A stretch of DNA of 64,000 nt, from assembly GCA_964035575.1 (NCBI GenBank), contig OZ037890.1, positions 930,001 to 994,000 of the forward strand, read 5' to 3'. Source of the stretch: Rhynchopus sp. YZ270_cl-10 (taxonomy: Eukaryota; Euglenozoa; Diplonemea; Diplonemida; Diplonemidae). Position 1 is the stretch's first letter, and each line of letters opens with the position of its first letter. Below, piece after piece: positions 40,201-52,095 of the stretch. The notes under the pieces were generated by a model. It was not told where the DNA came from, searched no databases, and worked only from the letters and a program-made list of their open reading frames with translations. A program made the translations under genes and the position numbers.

Positions 40201-43200
40201 AAATGTGCGTACTGCGCGTGGATGGGAGCCGGTGCAGAACATCACAGCACAGTCGTTGCGTCTGCTCAAGACATTCAAAGAGCTGAACAAAAAGGACAAA
40301 TACCTGCCATCAGATTGCTACTCTCTGATGAAGGCTGTGGGCATGCACTATGCAACTGCGGTGCGGTGTCTGCTCTTTGACCCTTTGTTCCAGACATCGG
40401 GGATCGATCTGTACAGGGCAACGGGTATTGCGATTCGGACGAGACAGCTGAAGGAGAAGCTTGGGACGATCCAGTCCATCAAGGCGCGTGCAGCTTGTCT
40501 ACGGAGGAAGCGGCAGGAGATCCCCAGCCAGCCATCGGAGTCGACACGCCGTGCACGTCTTCGCACTGAGAAGCGCAAGCTCCTTCGCGACGACACAGCA
40601 GAACTCCATCCAACAAAACGCCGAAGAAAAAACGACGGCAAGCGCATAGACCCTAACAAAAGCGGGAGCAAAAGCGACGACGACGACGATGACGACTCCG
40701 AAGCACCCAGAGAACGCGAGCGGCACGACGGGAAAGACGAACGCGACGACTTTGAGCTGGGTGAGGTTACCCGGGAGGACATTCTTCCACACTGGGCCAC
40801 AGGGCAGAAGGTATGCATTTGGTTTCAACTTTCATTTAACGTACGGAGTACGCACAACACCACACAAAACAGATTGCACAAATGATGGAGGCTGTCGTCC
40901 GCTACGGTCTCGGCACCGAGCGTGACGGCAGCCCACGCATCTCGGAGCACGGCTACCTCACGCTCCGCGCCTCAGCTGCCAAGAAGGTCGCTGCCTTCCT
41001 TGGCATCTCCGTTGCAAAGCTCAAGTCCCGGTGGAGGTGTGTCAGTTTTTCTTTTCCCACTGCAACCTACGTTGCACTGCATTACGATGACTACTGTTCT
41101 GTGTGGCAACCACACCATCAGAGCTCTTCTTTAGGATGTGTCTCCACATTCATCTTTCAACTTTTTTTGCGCAACCTACCATTTCCCCCTATCACCGAAC
41201 GCATTGCTTTACTTCCAAACACAACAGATACATCTGCCGCAAGAAGGAGGCACAGAAACTCACCGAAAGCGTCACCATGCTGCGTGAGTACAACGCACGC
41301 TCTGGCTTTGACCTTAACACTTCACTCCGGTATTACTCCCTCCCCTCCCCTCTCCCCTCCCCCCCCACCCCCCACCACCCCACAGCGACTTCTTCATGGA
41401 GTCTTACGAGCCTCTCTTCCAAGAGGGAGCTGCCCTGCCGAGGAGGTACTCGAAGCTGGTCAAGGAGCTTTCGTTGATAGGAGGGAGGTATCAGAAGCAC
41501 AAGGTGGAGGAGCCGACGGACACACCGAAGTTCCGCACCTGCATCGAGCTGCTGAAGGTGATCAACATCTGCCCGGAAGAGGTGTACGACAACGAGGTCT
41601 CCGCAGAACTCATAAAACCCTTCGCTTACGTCCCCGGCGTGCAATCGCTGGTCCTCCACGAAGCCCTGAACCGCCTTACAAAGCTCTCCTCCAAGAACAT
41701 CCTGACACACAAAAAGGGCTCCCAAGGCGGCCGCCGCTACCAACTCTCCGTCACCGCACAGGAATGCCTCGTTCCCATCATCTTCGGAATCCCTACCTTC
41801 CAAGAAGCCCTGCGGCTGCACAAAGAGGTTCGCGACCGCGACACCTTTGTACCACACCCGGTTTTAGAAGGAGGCCATCTTGCTTACATCGTGGACCAAT
41901 ACTCTGCAGGGAAGATTTCACTTTTGTGCGGCGACTTTCGCAAAGACATTTATGACCCAGTAGTGAGCGGTGGAAGATCGAGGATTACCTCCACCGGGTT
42001 TCTTGCTTCATTCTTTGGAAAAAATCCGGTACGTGGTCAGAGGTTCCGTGGCAAGCTGTACTTCATTCCTCAGGGGATTGCTTGCGTTAAACGCAAATCT
42101 CTTCTGCAGGAGGTCTTCAACGATGATGGGGGTACTACCCAAACATCCTATGTAGACGGCAGCTCTACTGCACCACTTCCTACAAGGAGACTGGGTTCTG
42201 CACACGAGGCATTCTCTGAGGACGAAATGGTCGAAGTCGATGCGATCCGCGCATTGCAGCTCCCCGAACGCGATGGTAACCGCACCCTAGATGAGCCTAC
42301 CATACCGTCCCCATCATACTTCGACCTTTGGAAAACCCCGGACCTCTCTTCCTTTAACAGTTGCGATGAGGTTGCGATGATCAACCCATGGAGGAGTGTC
42401 GATGAACGTCCCCCTCCCCCTTCCCCTGCTGGCACCCCAGAAAGAAACCCTGAAGCATCCCCACCAAGAAGAGAAGCATCAGAAGATACAACCGCAGACC
42501 GAACCACCGCTCCACCAACTGAAAGCCAAACCCCAGCATCAGGTGCCAAAGCACCTCTCCTATCGGACCACGCCGCACGGTGCGCAGCTACAAGAGGGAT
42601 CGTCCATCTTGCAGCTTCAGGGTACGATACATACTTCAACCCAGACCACCACGATGAAATCTTACAACGTGCCTATGAAGCATTGGAACTGACCGAAGAG
42701 GGTGCCTGGCTGGAGAACGATATGTTTGGCGAGCTTGGCGAAGGAGACGAAATGGATTTGGATGAGGAGGATGAAGAGGAAAGGGGTGAGGTTGTGGAGA
42801 GGGGTGTCGGTGTCGGTGTGGGTGTGGGTGGGGGTGGTGGGTACACCTTCCCGGATCACCCCTTGGAGGTGTTTGTGAACCAAGCCTCGCAGGCCTTCAT
42901 CGATGAAAAGTGGAAGCCGCCAGCAGCTACACCCATAGCCGAGCTGGTGGGCACAAAGTCAACCCTGGCGTTGTTCCTGCACCACTGCGAGGTGTCGCGC
43001 TATGCAACACCACTCATGCTTCGCGAGCCGATCTCGGACAAAGCGATTCAGGTATGTCCTAAATAATAATACTCTCGCCCGCCTTCTCTTTTAAAGACTT
43101 TAGATGACGGACGAAATTTGTTTTTGCACTTTCAACGTTTCTTTTCTGTGTGGTTGACCGATTTGAATTTTGTTTATTTTAGAATATTTGACCTTCCCTC

Positions 43201-44059
43201 ACAGCTAACCTCCTGCTTCGTAAACTTTGTGTACGGCGCGATTAAATTCCACGGCGAAGCTGGTTGCAGGGAGCGGCTGGTGTTCCAGGTTGTACGGAAA
43301 AATGTGGACGACTGCTGCCCTGGTTTCGCAGATGCAGAAGAAGTAGCGTGCGTGCTGACTACGGTGTCGCTGTCGCTTCTTCAGGCAAGCAAGGAGATTG
43401 TCGTCATCCCGGAGCGCGATTCAGCGTTCTCTGCTGGATTTGGGCTTTACTTTACCAAAAAATGCGGAGAAATTAATCTGTTCCCAACCGCACGCCTTCG
43501 TGAATTCCGTGCAGCAAGGATGCTCACTACACGGTCACACTGCATCACCACACTCCTCTCTGCCGCTCTGGTCGTCATCTCTTTGTCTGAGGTCACCACC
43601 ATACCAAAACCCGAAATTGAAAAAGCTAGTGAAGAGCCTGCTCAAGACATCAGCCGGAGGCTTGGCAGGAAACGACGGAATTACAACCTATGGGAGAACG
43701 ATGGTGACGAGGATGTGTCCCGCCCTGCTTCAATGGTACTGACACTGGATGGAAGCATCAACCACGCAGTAGCAAAGAGTGCCTGTGTCGGCATACTGGA
43801 CTACCTCATGAAACACCCAGGGGCTCCCCTGGCAACAATCCAAGAAGCGTTCCCTCTCTTCTCAAGTGTGTTAGTGGCGCAGATGGTGTCGCGGCTGGAA
43901 GACGACGCCGTGCTGCGTACAGAGTACTACTCCGCCAGCCAAGCCACTGCACCCACCTCCCTCTTCTCCAGCCGCAGCATGATTCCCAAGGAGAAGGTCT
44001 ATTTCGTTATCCCCGGGACCCTGCCGAAGTTCCCCTACACCACCGCCCCTGTCGGGTAG
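37238..44059 (+). CDS. GTF3C1: TFIIIC largest subunit (B-block-binding)
   Basis: This subunit contacts the internal B box of tRNA genes and recruits TFIIIB for RNA polymerase III. I assemble five exons: 37238-40810, 40873-41036, 41228-41329, 41386-43051 and 43205-44059. Introns are 62, 191, 56 and 153 nt, all GT-AG, and every junction keeps the frame. Total 2,119 residues, close to human GTF3C1 (about 2,100). The N-terminal region has a winged-helix segment at about 125-170 (IQLIARCRQDGVQQTRLTEH...IIKYLADRNLV), the B-block domain pattern. A second such helix set is at about 605-660. A basic/acidic low-complexity region lies near 1090-1180, and another acidic stretch follows before intron 4. 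The C-terminus carries the typical GTF3C1-like HPG.P motif (LMKHPGAPLATIQEAF) and LVAQMVSRLEDDAVL. The start is the first ATG of the open frame. Splice sites are inferred from frame and consensus. Confidence 0.85.
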
Positions 44060-44374
44060 AGGTGGTGACAAAACAAAAAATGTGTGTGTCTATGATAACG
44101 GTTCGAATGTAAAAAAAAGGTGGGTGGGGAGTGCTTTGTTATGTAGGGGAGGTGGGGGTGTGGCGTCTGCCAGATATAATGATTCCGGTGTGTCCGATGA
44201 TCCTCCTTCGTCTGAGGGGAGGTGGGTGGAGGGTACAGTAGAGTGTTAGCGGTGGGGTGGGTCTTTGTGTGGTGGTGCAGGTGAGGAGGCAAGGGGGGAG
44301 GGGTTGTCTTTCAAGTTATGTATTTTTCACTCTCTGCAGGATTCAGTATTTTATAAAAGAAAGAAATTTTAACA
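44060..44374. other. Intergenic spacer
   Basis: A G-rich spacer of 315 bases with no gene. CTCTCTGCAG at 44331-44340, 35 bases before the next ATG, is a plausible splice acceptor for the downstream gene. Confidence 0.4.
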
Positions 44375-47300
44375 ATGAAGGCCGCGTGTGCAGCACTGCT
44401 GTGCTGTCTTGCTGCTGTGCATTCAGTGGACATCCGCCCCTGCAACACGTACCCAGGATCGAACACGTTGGAGGGCTTCTGCACAGAGGTGTACGCGACT
44501 GGGTTCGGTAACCCACGCATGATGGCAGTGGAGGTGTTTGAGGGGAAGACACTTCTGCTTGTGGTGGACTCACGCAGGAGTCAGATTGTGCTGATGGTGG
44601 ACGAAGACGACAACGGTGCGATTGAGGACTCGGAGAAGACAGTGCTTGTGGACGCAACCACGACGGACAATGTGAACCACGGTGTTGTGATTGTGGGTGA
44701 CTTTGTGTTTGCGACAACAGGGAAAGAGATGTACCGCTGGAAGTTCGACAGAGACGCACGAACACTTACGGAGCAGGTGGTTGTGATTGAGGGCTTCATG
44801 TACTACCCAGTTGAAGCAGGTGGTTCGAGCGACACGAAATGGGGACACCAGACACGCACAATGGCTGTGAACGAGGACACGATGTTCATCTCAGTCGGAA
44901 GTCAGAAGAACGTGGACCTCTCCCCCTTCAGCTCTGCCATCCGCAAGGTTGCGCTGTCTGCTGTGACTGCTGCCACGATTGCGTCTCCTATTCAGTTCAA
45001 AGACATGACGTACCTTGCTTCCGGTCTTCGCAACGAGGTGGGTCTGCGCTTTGACGAGAACAACACGTTGTGGGGTGTGGAGAACGGACCTGACAATAAC
45101 TTCAGAGCAGACCTTGGAGGAGACGTGCACATCGACAACCCACCTGAGGAGCTGAACAGGTTTGACGTGAGCCAGGAGAACATGTTCTACGGATACCCGT
45201 ACTGCTTCTCTGAGTTCCTTCTTCCTGAGGAGGCACGCAGGATCTACGGACACGAGCCCAGACGTCAGTGGGCATGGGAGCGTGAGCTGAACCAAGGAGA
45301 GCCTGAGGATGCGTTCTTTGTTTACAACGACACGTGGTGCAACTCCGATGCGAACGTGATCAAACCGCACTACGGCTTCCAGTCACACATGGCGCCACTT
45401 GGGATCTCGTTCCTGAAGGGTGAGTGTGGTCTGTCTGAGAGTGCGTGGCCGTGCTCGCTGCGTGGGAAGGCGTTTGTTGGGTTTCACGGGTCGTGGAACC
45501 GTGAACCTGCTGTTGGGTACAAGGTGGCCTTCATTGACGTGGAGACGAAGGAGGTTACAGATGTGCTGACGAGTCAGGGTGAGGAGGAGTCGTGGAAGAA
45601 CGTGAACACGAGGAACACACGTCCTGTGGATGTTGTGTTTGACCCTGTTGATGGGAAGATGTTTGTGACGCAGGACGGGAAGGGGAACGAGGGTGAGAGC
45701 GAGATCCTTGTCATCCGTGCCATGAACAGCGACTTTGTGAAAGAGACCGAGGCACCAGCAACATTGGCCCCTCCGCCACCTCCGACACCTGCACCCGAGA
45801 CAGAGCTTCCTGCAGGTCACACAGTTGTGCCAACAGCAGCACCGACTGACATCCGTCCCTGCAACACGTACCCAGGATCGAACACGTTGGAGGGCTTCTG
45901 CACAGAGGTGTACGCGACTGGGTTCGGTAACCCACGCATGATGGCAGTGGAGGTGTTTGAGGGGAAGACACTTCTGCTTGTGGTGGACTCACGCAGGAGT
46001 CAGATTGTGCTGATGGTGGACGAAGACGGCAACGGTGCGATTGAAGACTCGGAGAAGACAGTGCTTGTGGACGCAACCACGACGGACAATGTGAACCACG
46101 GTGTTGTGATTGTGGGTGACTTTGTGTTTGCGACAACAGGGAAAGAGATGTACCGCTGGAAGTTTGACAGAGACGCACGAACACTTACGGAGCAGGTGGT
46201 TGTGATTGAGGGCTTCATGTACTACCCAGTTGAAGCAGGTGGGTCAAGCGACACGAAATGGGGACACCAGACACGCACAATGGCTGTGAACGAGGACACG
46301 ATGTTCATCTCAGTCGGAAGTCAGAAGAACGTGGACCTCTCCCCCTTCAGCTCTGCCATCCGTAAGGTTGCGCTGTCTGCTGTGACTGCTGCCACGATTG
46401 CGTCTCCCATTCAGTTCAAAGACATGACGTACCTTGCTTCTGGTCTTCGCAACGAGGTGGGTCTGCGCTTTGACGAGAACAACACGTTGTGGGGTGTGGA
46501 GAACGGACCTGACAACAACTTCAGAGCAGACCTTGGAGGAGACGTGCACATCGACAACCCGCCTGAGGAGTTGAACAGGTTCGACGTGAGCCAGGAGAAC
46601 ATGTTCTACGGATACCCGTACTGCTTCTCTGAGTTCCTTCTTCCTGAGGAGGCACGCAGGATCTACGGACACGAGCCCAGACGTCAGTGGGCATGGGAGC
46701 GTGAGCTGAACCAGGGAGAGCCTGAGGATGCGTTCTTTGTTTACAACGACACGTGGTGCAACTCTGATGCGAACGTGATCAAACCGCACTACGGCTTCCA
46801 GTCACACATGGCACCACTTGGGATCTCGTTCCTGAAGGGTGAGTGTGGTCTGTCTGAGAGTGCGTGGCCGTGCTCGCTGCGTGGGAAGGCGTTTGTTGGG
46901 TTTCATGGGTCGTGGAACCGTGAACCTGCTGTTGGGTACAAGGTGGCCTTCATTGACGTGGAGACGAAGGAGGTTACAGATGTGCTGACGAGTCAGGGTG
47001 AGGAGGAGTCGTGGAAGAACGTGAACACGAGGAACACACGTCCTGTGGATGTTGTGTTTGACCCTGTTGATGGGAAGATGTTTGTGACGCAGGACGGGAA
47101 GGGGAACGAGGGTGAGAGCGAGATCCTTGTCATCCGTGCCATGAACAGCAGCTTCGTCAAGCCACCTACATCTGAACCTACCCCCCCTACAACTAGCGAG
47201 ACAGCTGAGCCGATACCGCCGATGATTCTGCAGCACATCTCTGGTGTCTTCAAGTCTGGGAACTGCCCTGTTTTCCTGGCAGACACGAATTTGCGTAACC

Positions 47301-47752
47301 TTCTGGCAGATTTGCTGAAGGCAGTGCTTGGTGTGACGATTGAACCGACGTACTTCTGCGGGTCTGTGCACTTCACGGCAAGCTACAACGCAACAACGAC
47401 AGCAACGTCGTCTGCTGTGCTGGATTCTGTGAACAGTGCGCTGGACGAGGCTGTGAACGCAGACCTGCTGGCTGTGCTGGGGAAGGCAGACGCTGTCGAA
47501 ATTACGGCGGGCGACGGATCCTGTGCACAGGGTTACCAGAGAGTTGTGGCTGACGGCATCCTTATTTGCGAACGCGTGGATAGTGACGACGACGATCTCT
47601 CTGACGGAGCCATCGCTGCGATTGTCGTAGGTAGCGTCATTGGTGCTGCCCTCATTGTTGCTCTCATTCTTCTGCTGGTGAAGAACTCCGGAGCCGCAAA
47701 GGCAGAGAAGGCAGAAGAGGCTGAGATGGACGCTCATGAGCCCTCTGCGTAG
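44375..47752 (+). CDS. Double sorbosone/PQQ-dehydrogenase-like surface protein 1
   Basis: 1,125 residues. A signal peptide (KAACAALLCCLAAVHS) precedes two tandem domains of 473-residue period (44430 and 45849 onward), near-identical to each other. Each resembles the L-sorbosone dehydrogenase/PQQ-dependent glucose dehydrogenase six-bladed propeller, with LASGLRNEVGLRFDENN, ENGPDNNFRADLGGDV, PPEELNRF, YGYPYCFSE and FVGFHGSWNREPAVGYKV. These families oxidise sugars or aldoses with a PQQ cofactor; whether this protein keeps activity is unknown. A Thr/Pro linker joins the domains. A short Thr/Pro stalk leads to a conserved membrane-proximal domain (ILQHISGVF, TYFCGSVHFTASYNATTTAT), then a DDDDLSDGAIAAIVVGSVIGAALIV helix and a charged tail. 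Gene-specific residues (GKEMYRW, DTKWG) occur in both domains. Confidence 0.85.
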   Translation: MKAACAALLCCLAAVHSVDIRPCNTYPGSNTLEGFCTEVYATGFGNPRMMAVEVFEGKTLLLVVDSRRSQIVLMVDEDDNGAIEDSEKTVLVDATTTDNVNHGVVIVGDFVFATTGKEMYRWKFDRDARTLTEQVVVIEGFMYYPVEAGGSSDTKWGHQTRTMAVNEDTMFISVGSQKNVDLSPFSSAIRKVALSAVTAATIASPIQFKDMTYLASGLRNEVGLRFDENNTLWGVENGPDNNFRADLGGDVHIDNPPEELNRFDVSQENMFYGYPYCFSEFLLPEEARRIYGHEPRRQWAWERELNQGEPEDAFFVYNDTWCNSDANVIKPHYGFQSHMAPLGISFLKGECGLSESAWPCSLRGKAFVGFHGSWNREPAVGYKVAFIDVETKEVTDVLTSQGEEESWKNVNTRNTRPVDVVFDPVDGKMFVTQDGKGNEGESEILVIRAMNSDFVKETEAPATLAPPPPPTPAPETELPAGHTVVPTAAPTDIRPCNTYPGSNTLEGFCTEVYATGFGNPRMMAVEVFEGKTLLLVVDSRRSQIVLMVDEDGNGAIEDSEKTVLVDATTTDNVNHGVVIVGDFVFATTGKEMYRWKFDRDARTLTEQVVVIEGFMYYPVEAGGSSDTKWGHQTRTMAVNEDTMFISVGSQKNVDLSPFSSAIRKVALSAVTAATIASPIQFKDMTYLASGLRNEVGLRFDENNTLWGVENGPDNNFRADLGGDVHIDNPPEELNRFDVSQENMFYGYPYCFSEFLLPEEARRIYGHEPRRQWAWERELNQGEPEDAFFVYNDTWCNSDANVIKPHYGFQSHMAPLGISFLKGECGLSESAWPCSLRGKAFVGFHGSWNREPAVGYKVAFIDVETKEVTDVLTSQGEEESWKNVNTRNTRPVDVVFDPVDGKMFVTQDGKGNEGESEILVIRAMNSSFVKPPTSEPTPPTTSETAEPIPPMILQHISGVFKSGNCPVFLADTNLRNLLADLLKAVLGVTIEPTYFCGSVHFTASYNATTTATSSAVLDSVNSALDEAVNADLLAVLGKADAVEITAGDGSCAQGYQRVVADGILICERVDSDDDDLSDGAIAAIVVGSVIGAALIVALILLLVKNSGAAKAEKAEEAEMDAHEPSA

Positions 47753-48680
47753 TTTTATAGATTGCGTTTGTTCGCTTGTCTTTGAGCGATGCAAACTAGG
47801 GCTTTATATTACTATAAAGAGATTACCCGGTTTCTGATTTTTGGGTGAAGTTTTGGTGTATCAATGTTTTCTGACCTCCTTTTTTTTCTCAGATTTTTAT
47901 TTTCATTTGTTTTCCCACTGTATGCGTCCGATGATGAGGCGTGCACTTTCAGTTTCTCTTTGTTTTTTCTTTTGTTTTGTCACCTCATGGAATGATAGAG
48001 GAAATAGTAACAAAACATTTTGAGCACTCTTTACGGTTCTGGGGACGAACCGCGCTAGATGGGGTTTTTCGTGTGATAAGTGTTAAGTTTCTATTTCAGT
48101 GCATGTGGGTGATCCAATGTTTAAAGTTGTTCCTGCATCTGCACCAATGACTGCCATGTTTTATTTATTGTTGTATCTGCGTCCTTTGTGACACTTACAA
48201 CTCCCCCCTCCTTTTTCCACCTGTTGTTTTAGTTTTGATCGTAAACGTGTGTCATGTAGCCCGTTTTGCAAGGGGTAGACGGGCTCAAACACTTGAAGCT
48301 CGATGTGTGTTTAAAGGACGTAGCGTTATGTTCTGACTTAATGGACAGTGCCCCGCCGATACGTATGTTGTGACCGTCTCACAAGAATGTACTTCCCTCG
48401 GTCCTCTCAACGCCACCGTTTGTTTTTTTTATTTTTCTCTCTTTATCGGTCTGTAGTATTAATTCTTGTTGGAGACACTGCTTGTTGAAGTTTGTACTTT
48501 TGGGTATTTTTTTCTGGCTTCCTGAGAGTGGAACATGGTTGGTTCCCTCGCCCATACAAAACAGCTCGACTTGTATCGTCTTCGCGTCAGGAAATGAAAT
48601 GAGAGAAACCACCTGCCACTTTATCTTGTACCTTTTATGTACTGTCCCTTCCCACAACGTTTACCACACACAGGCCTGGG
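47753..48680. other. Intergenic spacer with one R2 motif
   Basis: R2 at 47922-47966 (GTATGCGTCCGATGATGAGG, CGTGCACTTTCAGTTTCTCT). The remainder is T-rich with no supportable gene. TTACCACACACAG at 48660-48672 is a plausible splice acceptor for the next gene. Confidence 0.5.
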
Positions 48681-51481
48681 ATGGGTGCTCACACAATGCA
48701 GATGTGGTGTGTACTGCTGCACTGTGTTCACATTGCTGCCATTCAGGTGCGCATCACCACAGGGTCAGGCACCTCGTCAGGCACCGTTCATGGCATGACA
48801 GTCGTATTAGACCAGACACACACAAGCACGGATGCCTGCACATACCGGCTGCCCCATGCCCCCATCACTTAAATGAGGTGTTCGACTTTTCTGTTAATTG
48901 TGGCTTTCCCTCAACAGACATGTGGCGAGTGCGTCTCAGATCAGATGGCGGCTCTGACGGCTGGAAAGCATATGTTAAAGTGTACAACGACGCAACGTCA
49001 GTATGGGAAGACTGGGTGGATTGGAACGGCCTAGACTCAACATGGGTCAAGTATGACGACTTTGGCATGTATCCCCACAAGCAGACAGTGGCACCACCCA
49101 CACCATGGCCCGACACTGCGGCCCCGCCAACCCCTGCACCACTAACCCCTGCACCACCAACGCCTGCACCACTAACGCCTACACCACCGACACCTGCACC
49201 ACCGACGCCTGCACCACCAACACCTGCACCACCGACACCTGCACCACCAACGCCTGCACCACCAACACAGCCACCATTAACGCAACCGCCACCTACTCAG
49301 CCTCCACCAACACAACCTCCATTGACTGATCCGCCAGCAACTCAGCCACCTACAACACAGCCGCCATCAACACAACCCCCGTTAACGCAACCACCGCCGA
49401 CACAACCACCACAGACGCAACCTCCAGCTACACAGCCGCCAGCAACACTGCCCCCACCAACACAACCACCACCTACGCAGCCACCGTCAACGCAACCGCC
49501 ACCCACACAGCCGCCAGCAACTCAGCCACCACTGACACAGTCGCCAGCAACCCAACCTCCCCCAACTCAGCCACCATTAACACAACCGCCAGCAACACAG
49601 CCTCCGTTAACACAACCACCGCTGACACAGCCCCCACTTACTCAGCCGCCACCAACTCAACCCCCGTTAACGCAACCTCCGCCGACACAACCGCCACCTA
49701 CTCAACCACCACAGACTCAACCCCCACCTACACAGCCGCCAGCAACACTGCCCCCACCAACACAACCTCCATTAACTGAGCCCCCAGCAACGCAGCCACC
49801 TCCAACACAGCCGCCAGCAACTCAGCCTCCACTCACCTCAGCGCCCCTGACGCAGCCACCGCAAACACAAATACCACTGACCTCTGCGCCGGCTACTGCC
49901 GCTCCTGAGACACAGGCGCCACGGACGGACGCACCACGCACCCTTGCACCTCTGACAGGTATGCCGCACACAGCGGCACCCACAACACCACCACCTCTGA
50001 CACCGCACCCTGCGACACGTGCACCGAGGACACTGCCGCCACTGACTCCTGCACCGCAGACAGAGGTGTCCTTGAGCACTGCACATCCGCGCACCATAAG
50101 GCCTGACACGACGGCACCCCCCACACCCGCGACAGAGATGCCCACACCGTCATCTCTGCCAACGCTGGCTGCCACGTCAGCGCCTGCTGCGACAGAGGTA
50201 CCCGACACACCCGACCTGGGTGTGGGTGCAGGGCGTGTGAAGGAGGTCACCACAGAAACTGTGGGCGGGCTCTCTGTCCTCGGTGCCCTTGCAGGCAACC
50301 CTGTGGCAGCAGTGCGCATGGCGCTGCTCGGGAACGGCTGCTCGCGTGCCATGCCACGCATCCTGCATATGACCGGCATCGAGATTGGCGGGAGTGAGTA
50401 CGCCGGTGCCCTCGTCGCAAACCTCTCCATCGCAGTCGCAGCAGGTCTCCTGGGCTTCCTCGCACTCCGCCTTTGCACCGCCCTCGGGCTCGCAAGCAAG
50501 CTTGGCGACATGCAAGGCTTCCTGCGTCTCCCGTCAGCACCCCTCCTCGTCTTCATCTTCATGTACCAAGGCTCCACGCTGGCGGCAATGGGCCTCGTGC
50601 TGTCGGGGGTCACAGCGTACTTTGAGATGGCAGGGCTGGCTGCGGTGGCGGTGTTGGCAGCAGCACCTTTCGCTCTTGCACGCAGGGTGGTGCGGGATGT
50701 GCCTGCCAAGGCAGTGTACGCACGCGCCACGGGCAGAAGCGGCATGGTGCGTGCGCTCATTGGCCCCGGGGAGTGGGTCAACACTTCACGCGACACCCTT
50801 TTTGTGCAGCGCTTTGCGTGCATCACACGCATGTACAAGCAGGACAGGGTGTGGTTCTTTGCTGTCGAGCTTGCAGCAAGCTTTGCTATCAGCGCTGTTA
50901 AGAGCGCCAAGGTGGAGACCTTTGTGGGCTGCGGACACGTGCACACTGCTGTTGGCGTCGTCTTCTTTATGCTCCTCATTCTCGAAGGCCTTATCTGGCC
51001 TCATGTACGGCAACGTGCTGCTGTGCTGGACGTTATTGTTTTGGGGATGCAAGGGGTGTCCATGTTCTTCACTGCGCATGGGTACTACAATACTGGCCGG
51101 AGCACGTGGGTGTTCGACACTGCGGCGTGCCTGCTGGATGGTGCGCAGTGGGTGCTGCTGGTGAACATGGCGATGGAGGTGCTGACGGAGATGTATGTGT
51201 TTCTCTCGAGCCGCCGCAGCACGCTGCAGGAGAACGTGCTTGTCAGCACAGAGAAGGCAGAGCTGGATAGGTTCACCTCCGAGTGGGGATCGGCTATGGA
51301 CAGCGAGGAGGAGTACACGCAGATCAAGACCGTCCCACCGGTCCTCTCCCCGTCCTTCTCGTCAAGCAGCAACCTCAGCCCACCCGAAGGACGTCCCGCA
51401 CGCCCAGCATCGCTCAGTCGGTTAGGCCGTGGAGCGCCTACCCCATTCCTCCAACTGTCTCTGTCGCGAGTGTCCCGCTAG
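48681..51481 (+). CDS. PLAT-like/TP-stalk/multi-TM surface protein, frameshifted
   Basis: The likely start is ATG 48681 or 48696, giving a signal peptide (MQMWCVLLHCVHIAAIQ). The first frame reads VRITTGSGTSSGTVHG and then hits TAA at 48870. The frame at -1 from a C run at 48859-48863 is open from there and continues LNEVFDFSVNCG...MWRVRLRSDGGSDGWKAYVKV; together the halves look like one PLAT/LH2 domain. A Thr/Pro/Gln stalk follows (49090-50200; PPTQPP, PATQPP units). The C-terminal third has about seven hydrophobic helices (50395-51210) and a Ser-rich cytoplasmic tail. This architecture resembles large membrane-associated proteins of free-living kinetoplastid relatives, but I name no orthologue. 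Alternative explanations for the frame change are a sequencing error in the C run, a small unusual intron, or a true pseudogene. The long downstream frame is intact and extends open as far upstream as 48482. Confidence 0.65.
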
Positions 51482-51834
51482 CTTCGGCTGAGATTGGGAG
51501 AGACAAAAAATCCGTGAATGCTATATTACGTTTTGTTCCAACTAGATTTATCAAGAAAGGCTGCGGGCAGGCGCTTTGGGTGTCAAATGGACGGACAGTC
51601 TTTTTAGGTGCACAAAGAGCACCCCTGTCTTCTTTTGCTTTTTATCTTGCAGTGTTTGGACACAACTTAGCATACGTTGACTTCCCGTCCCATTCGTTTC
51701 TTTACGTCATATTGTTTACTTCTAACATTATAAACCTTTCCCTCCTCAAGCGTTCTGGTCAAGTGGAGACTTTGATCTTTTGCGGCCAGAGCAGTAGTAG
51801 ATATCATTCCCACCCAATCTTTTATTAGCATACA

Positions 51835-51920
51835 ATGCAAATGAGGGGCTAAGTCGGCCTCGCTAAGGCCGGGATAATACAAAGAATAATACTCATGCGT
51901 ACCTGAGGCGTACTTCAGTA
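51835..51920. mobile_element. Fragment related to the CATACAATGCA element
   Basis: CATACAATGCAAATGAGG through CTCATGCGTACCTGAGGCGT and ACTTCAGTATTCCC resembles the left end and subterminal palindrome of 14359-15415, with an internal deletion. No matching right end was found nearby. Confidence 0.5.
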
Positions 51921-52049
51921 TTCCCCGGGTACTCCTCTGATCTATTTTCCAGCCATTTTTTCGGGCTTACTAGCTCCCTTGTTATAATTTTTCTGTTTTT
52001 TTTTTTTTTTTTTTTTTCGATTTTATTTGTTTCTCTCTTGCGAGTGTTT

Positions 52050-52095
52050 TCCAAGCACACTAAGTTAAGCTTAGGCTCATCTTACAAACCCCCCC
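52050..52095 (+). repeat. R1 motif, diverged
   Basis: CCAAGCACACTAAGTTAAGC followed by TTAGGCTCATCTTACAAACC. The stem CTTAAC/GTTAAG-like pairing is altered, but the downstream TCATCTTACAAAC is kept. Confidence 0.55.

Noticed and set aside
41333-41857. 174-residue minus-strand frame within the TFIIIC gene
   Set aside because: Antisense to exon 4, and the + frame is supported by consistent splice junctions on both sides.
44891-46789. 159-residue minus-strand frames repeated in each dehydrogenase domain
   Set aside because: They recur because the + strand domain is duplicated; antisense shadows with no start context or domain.
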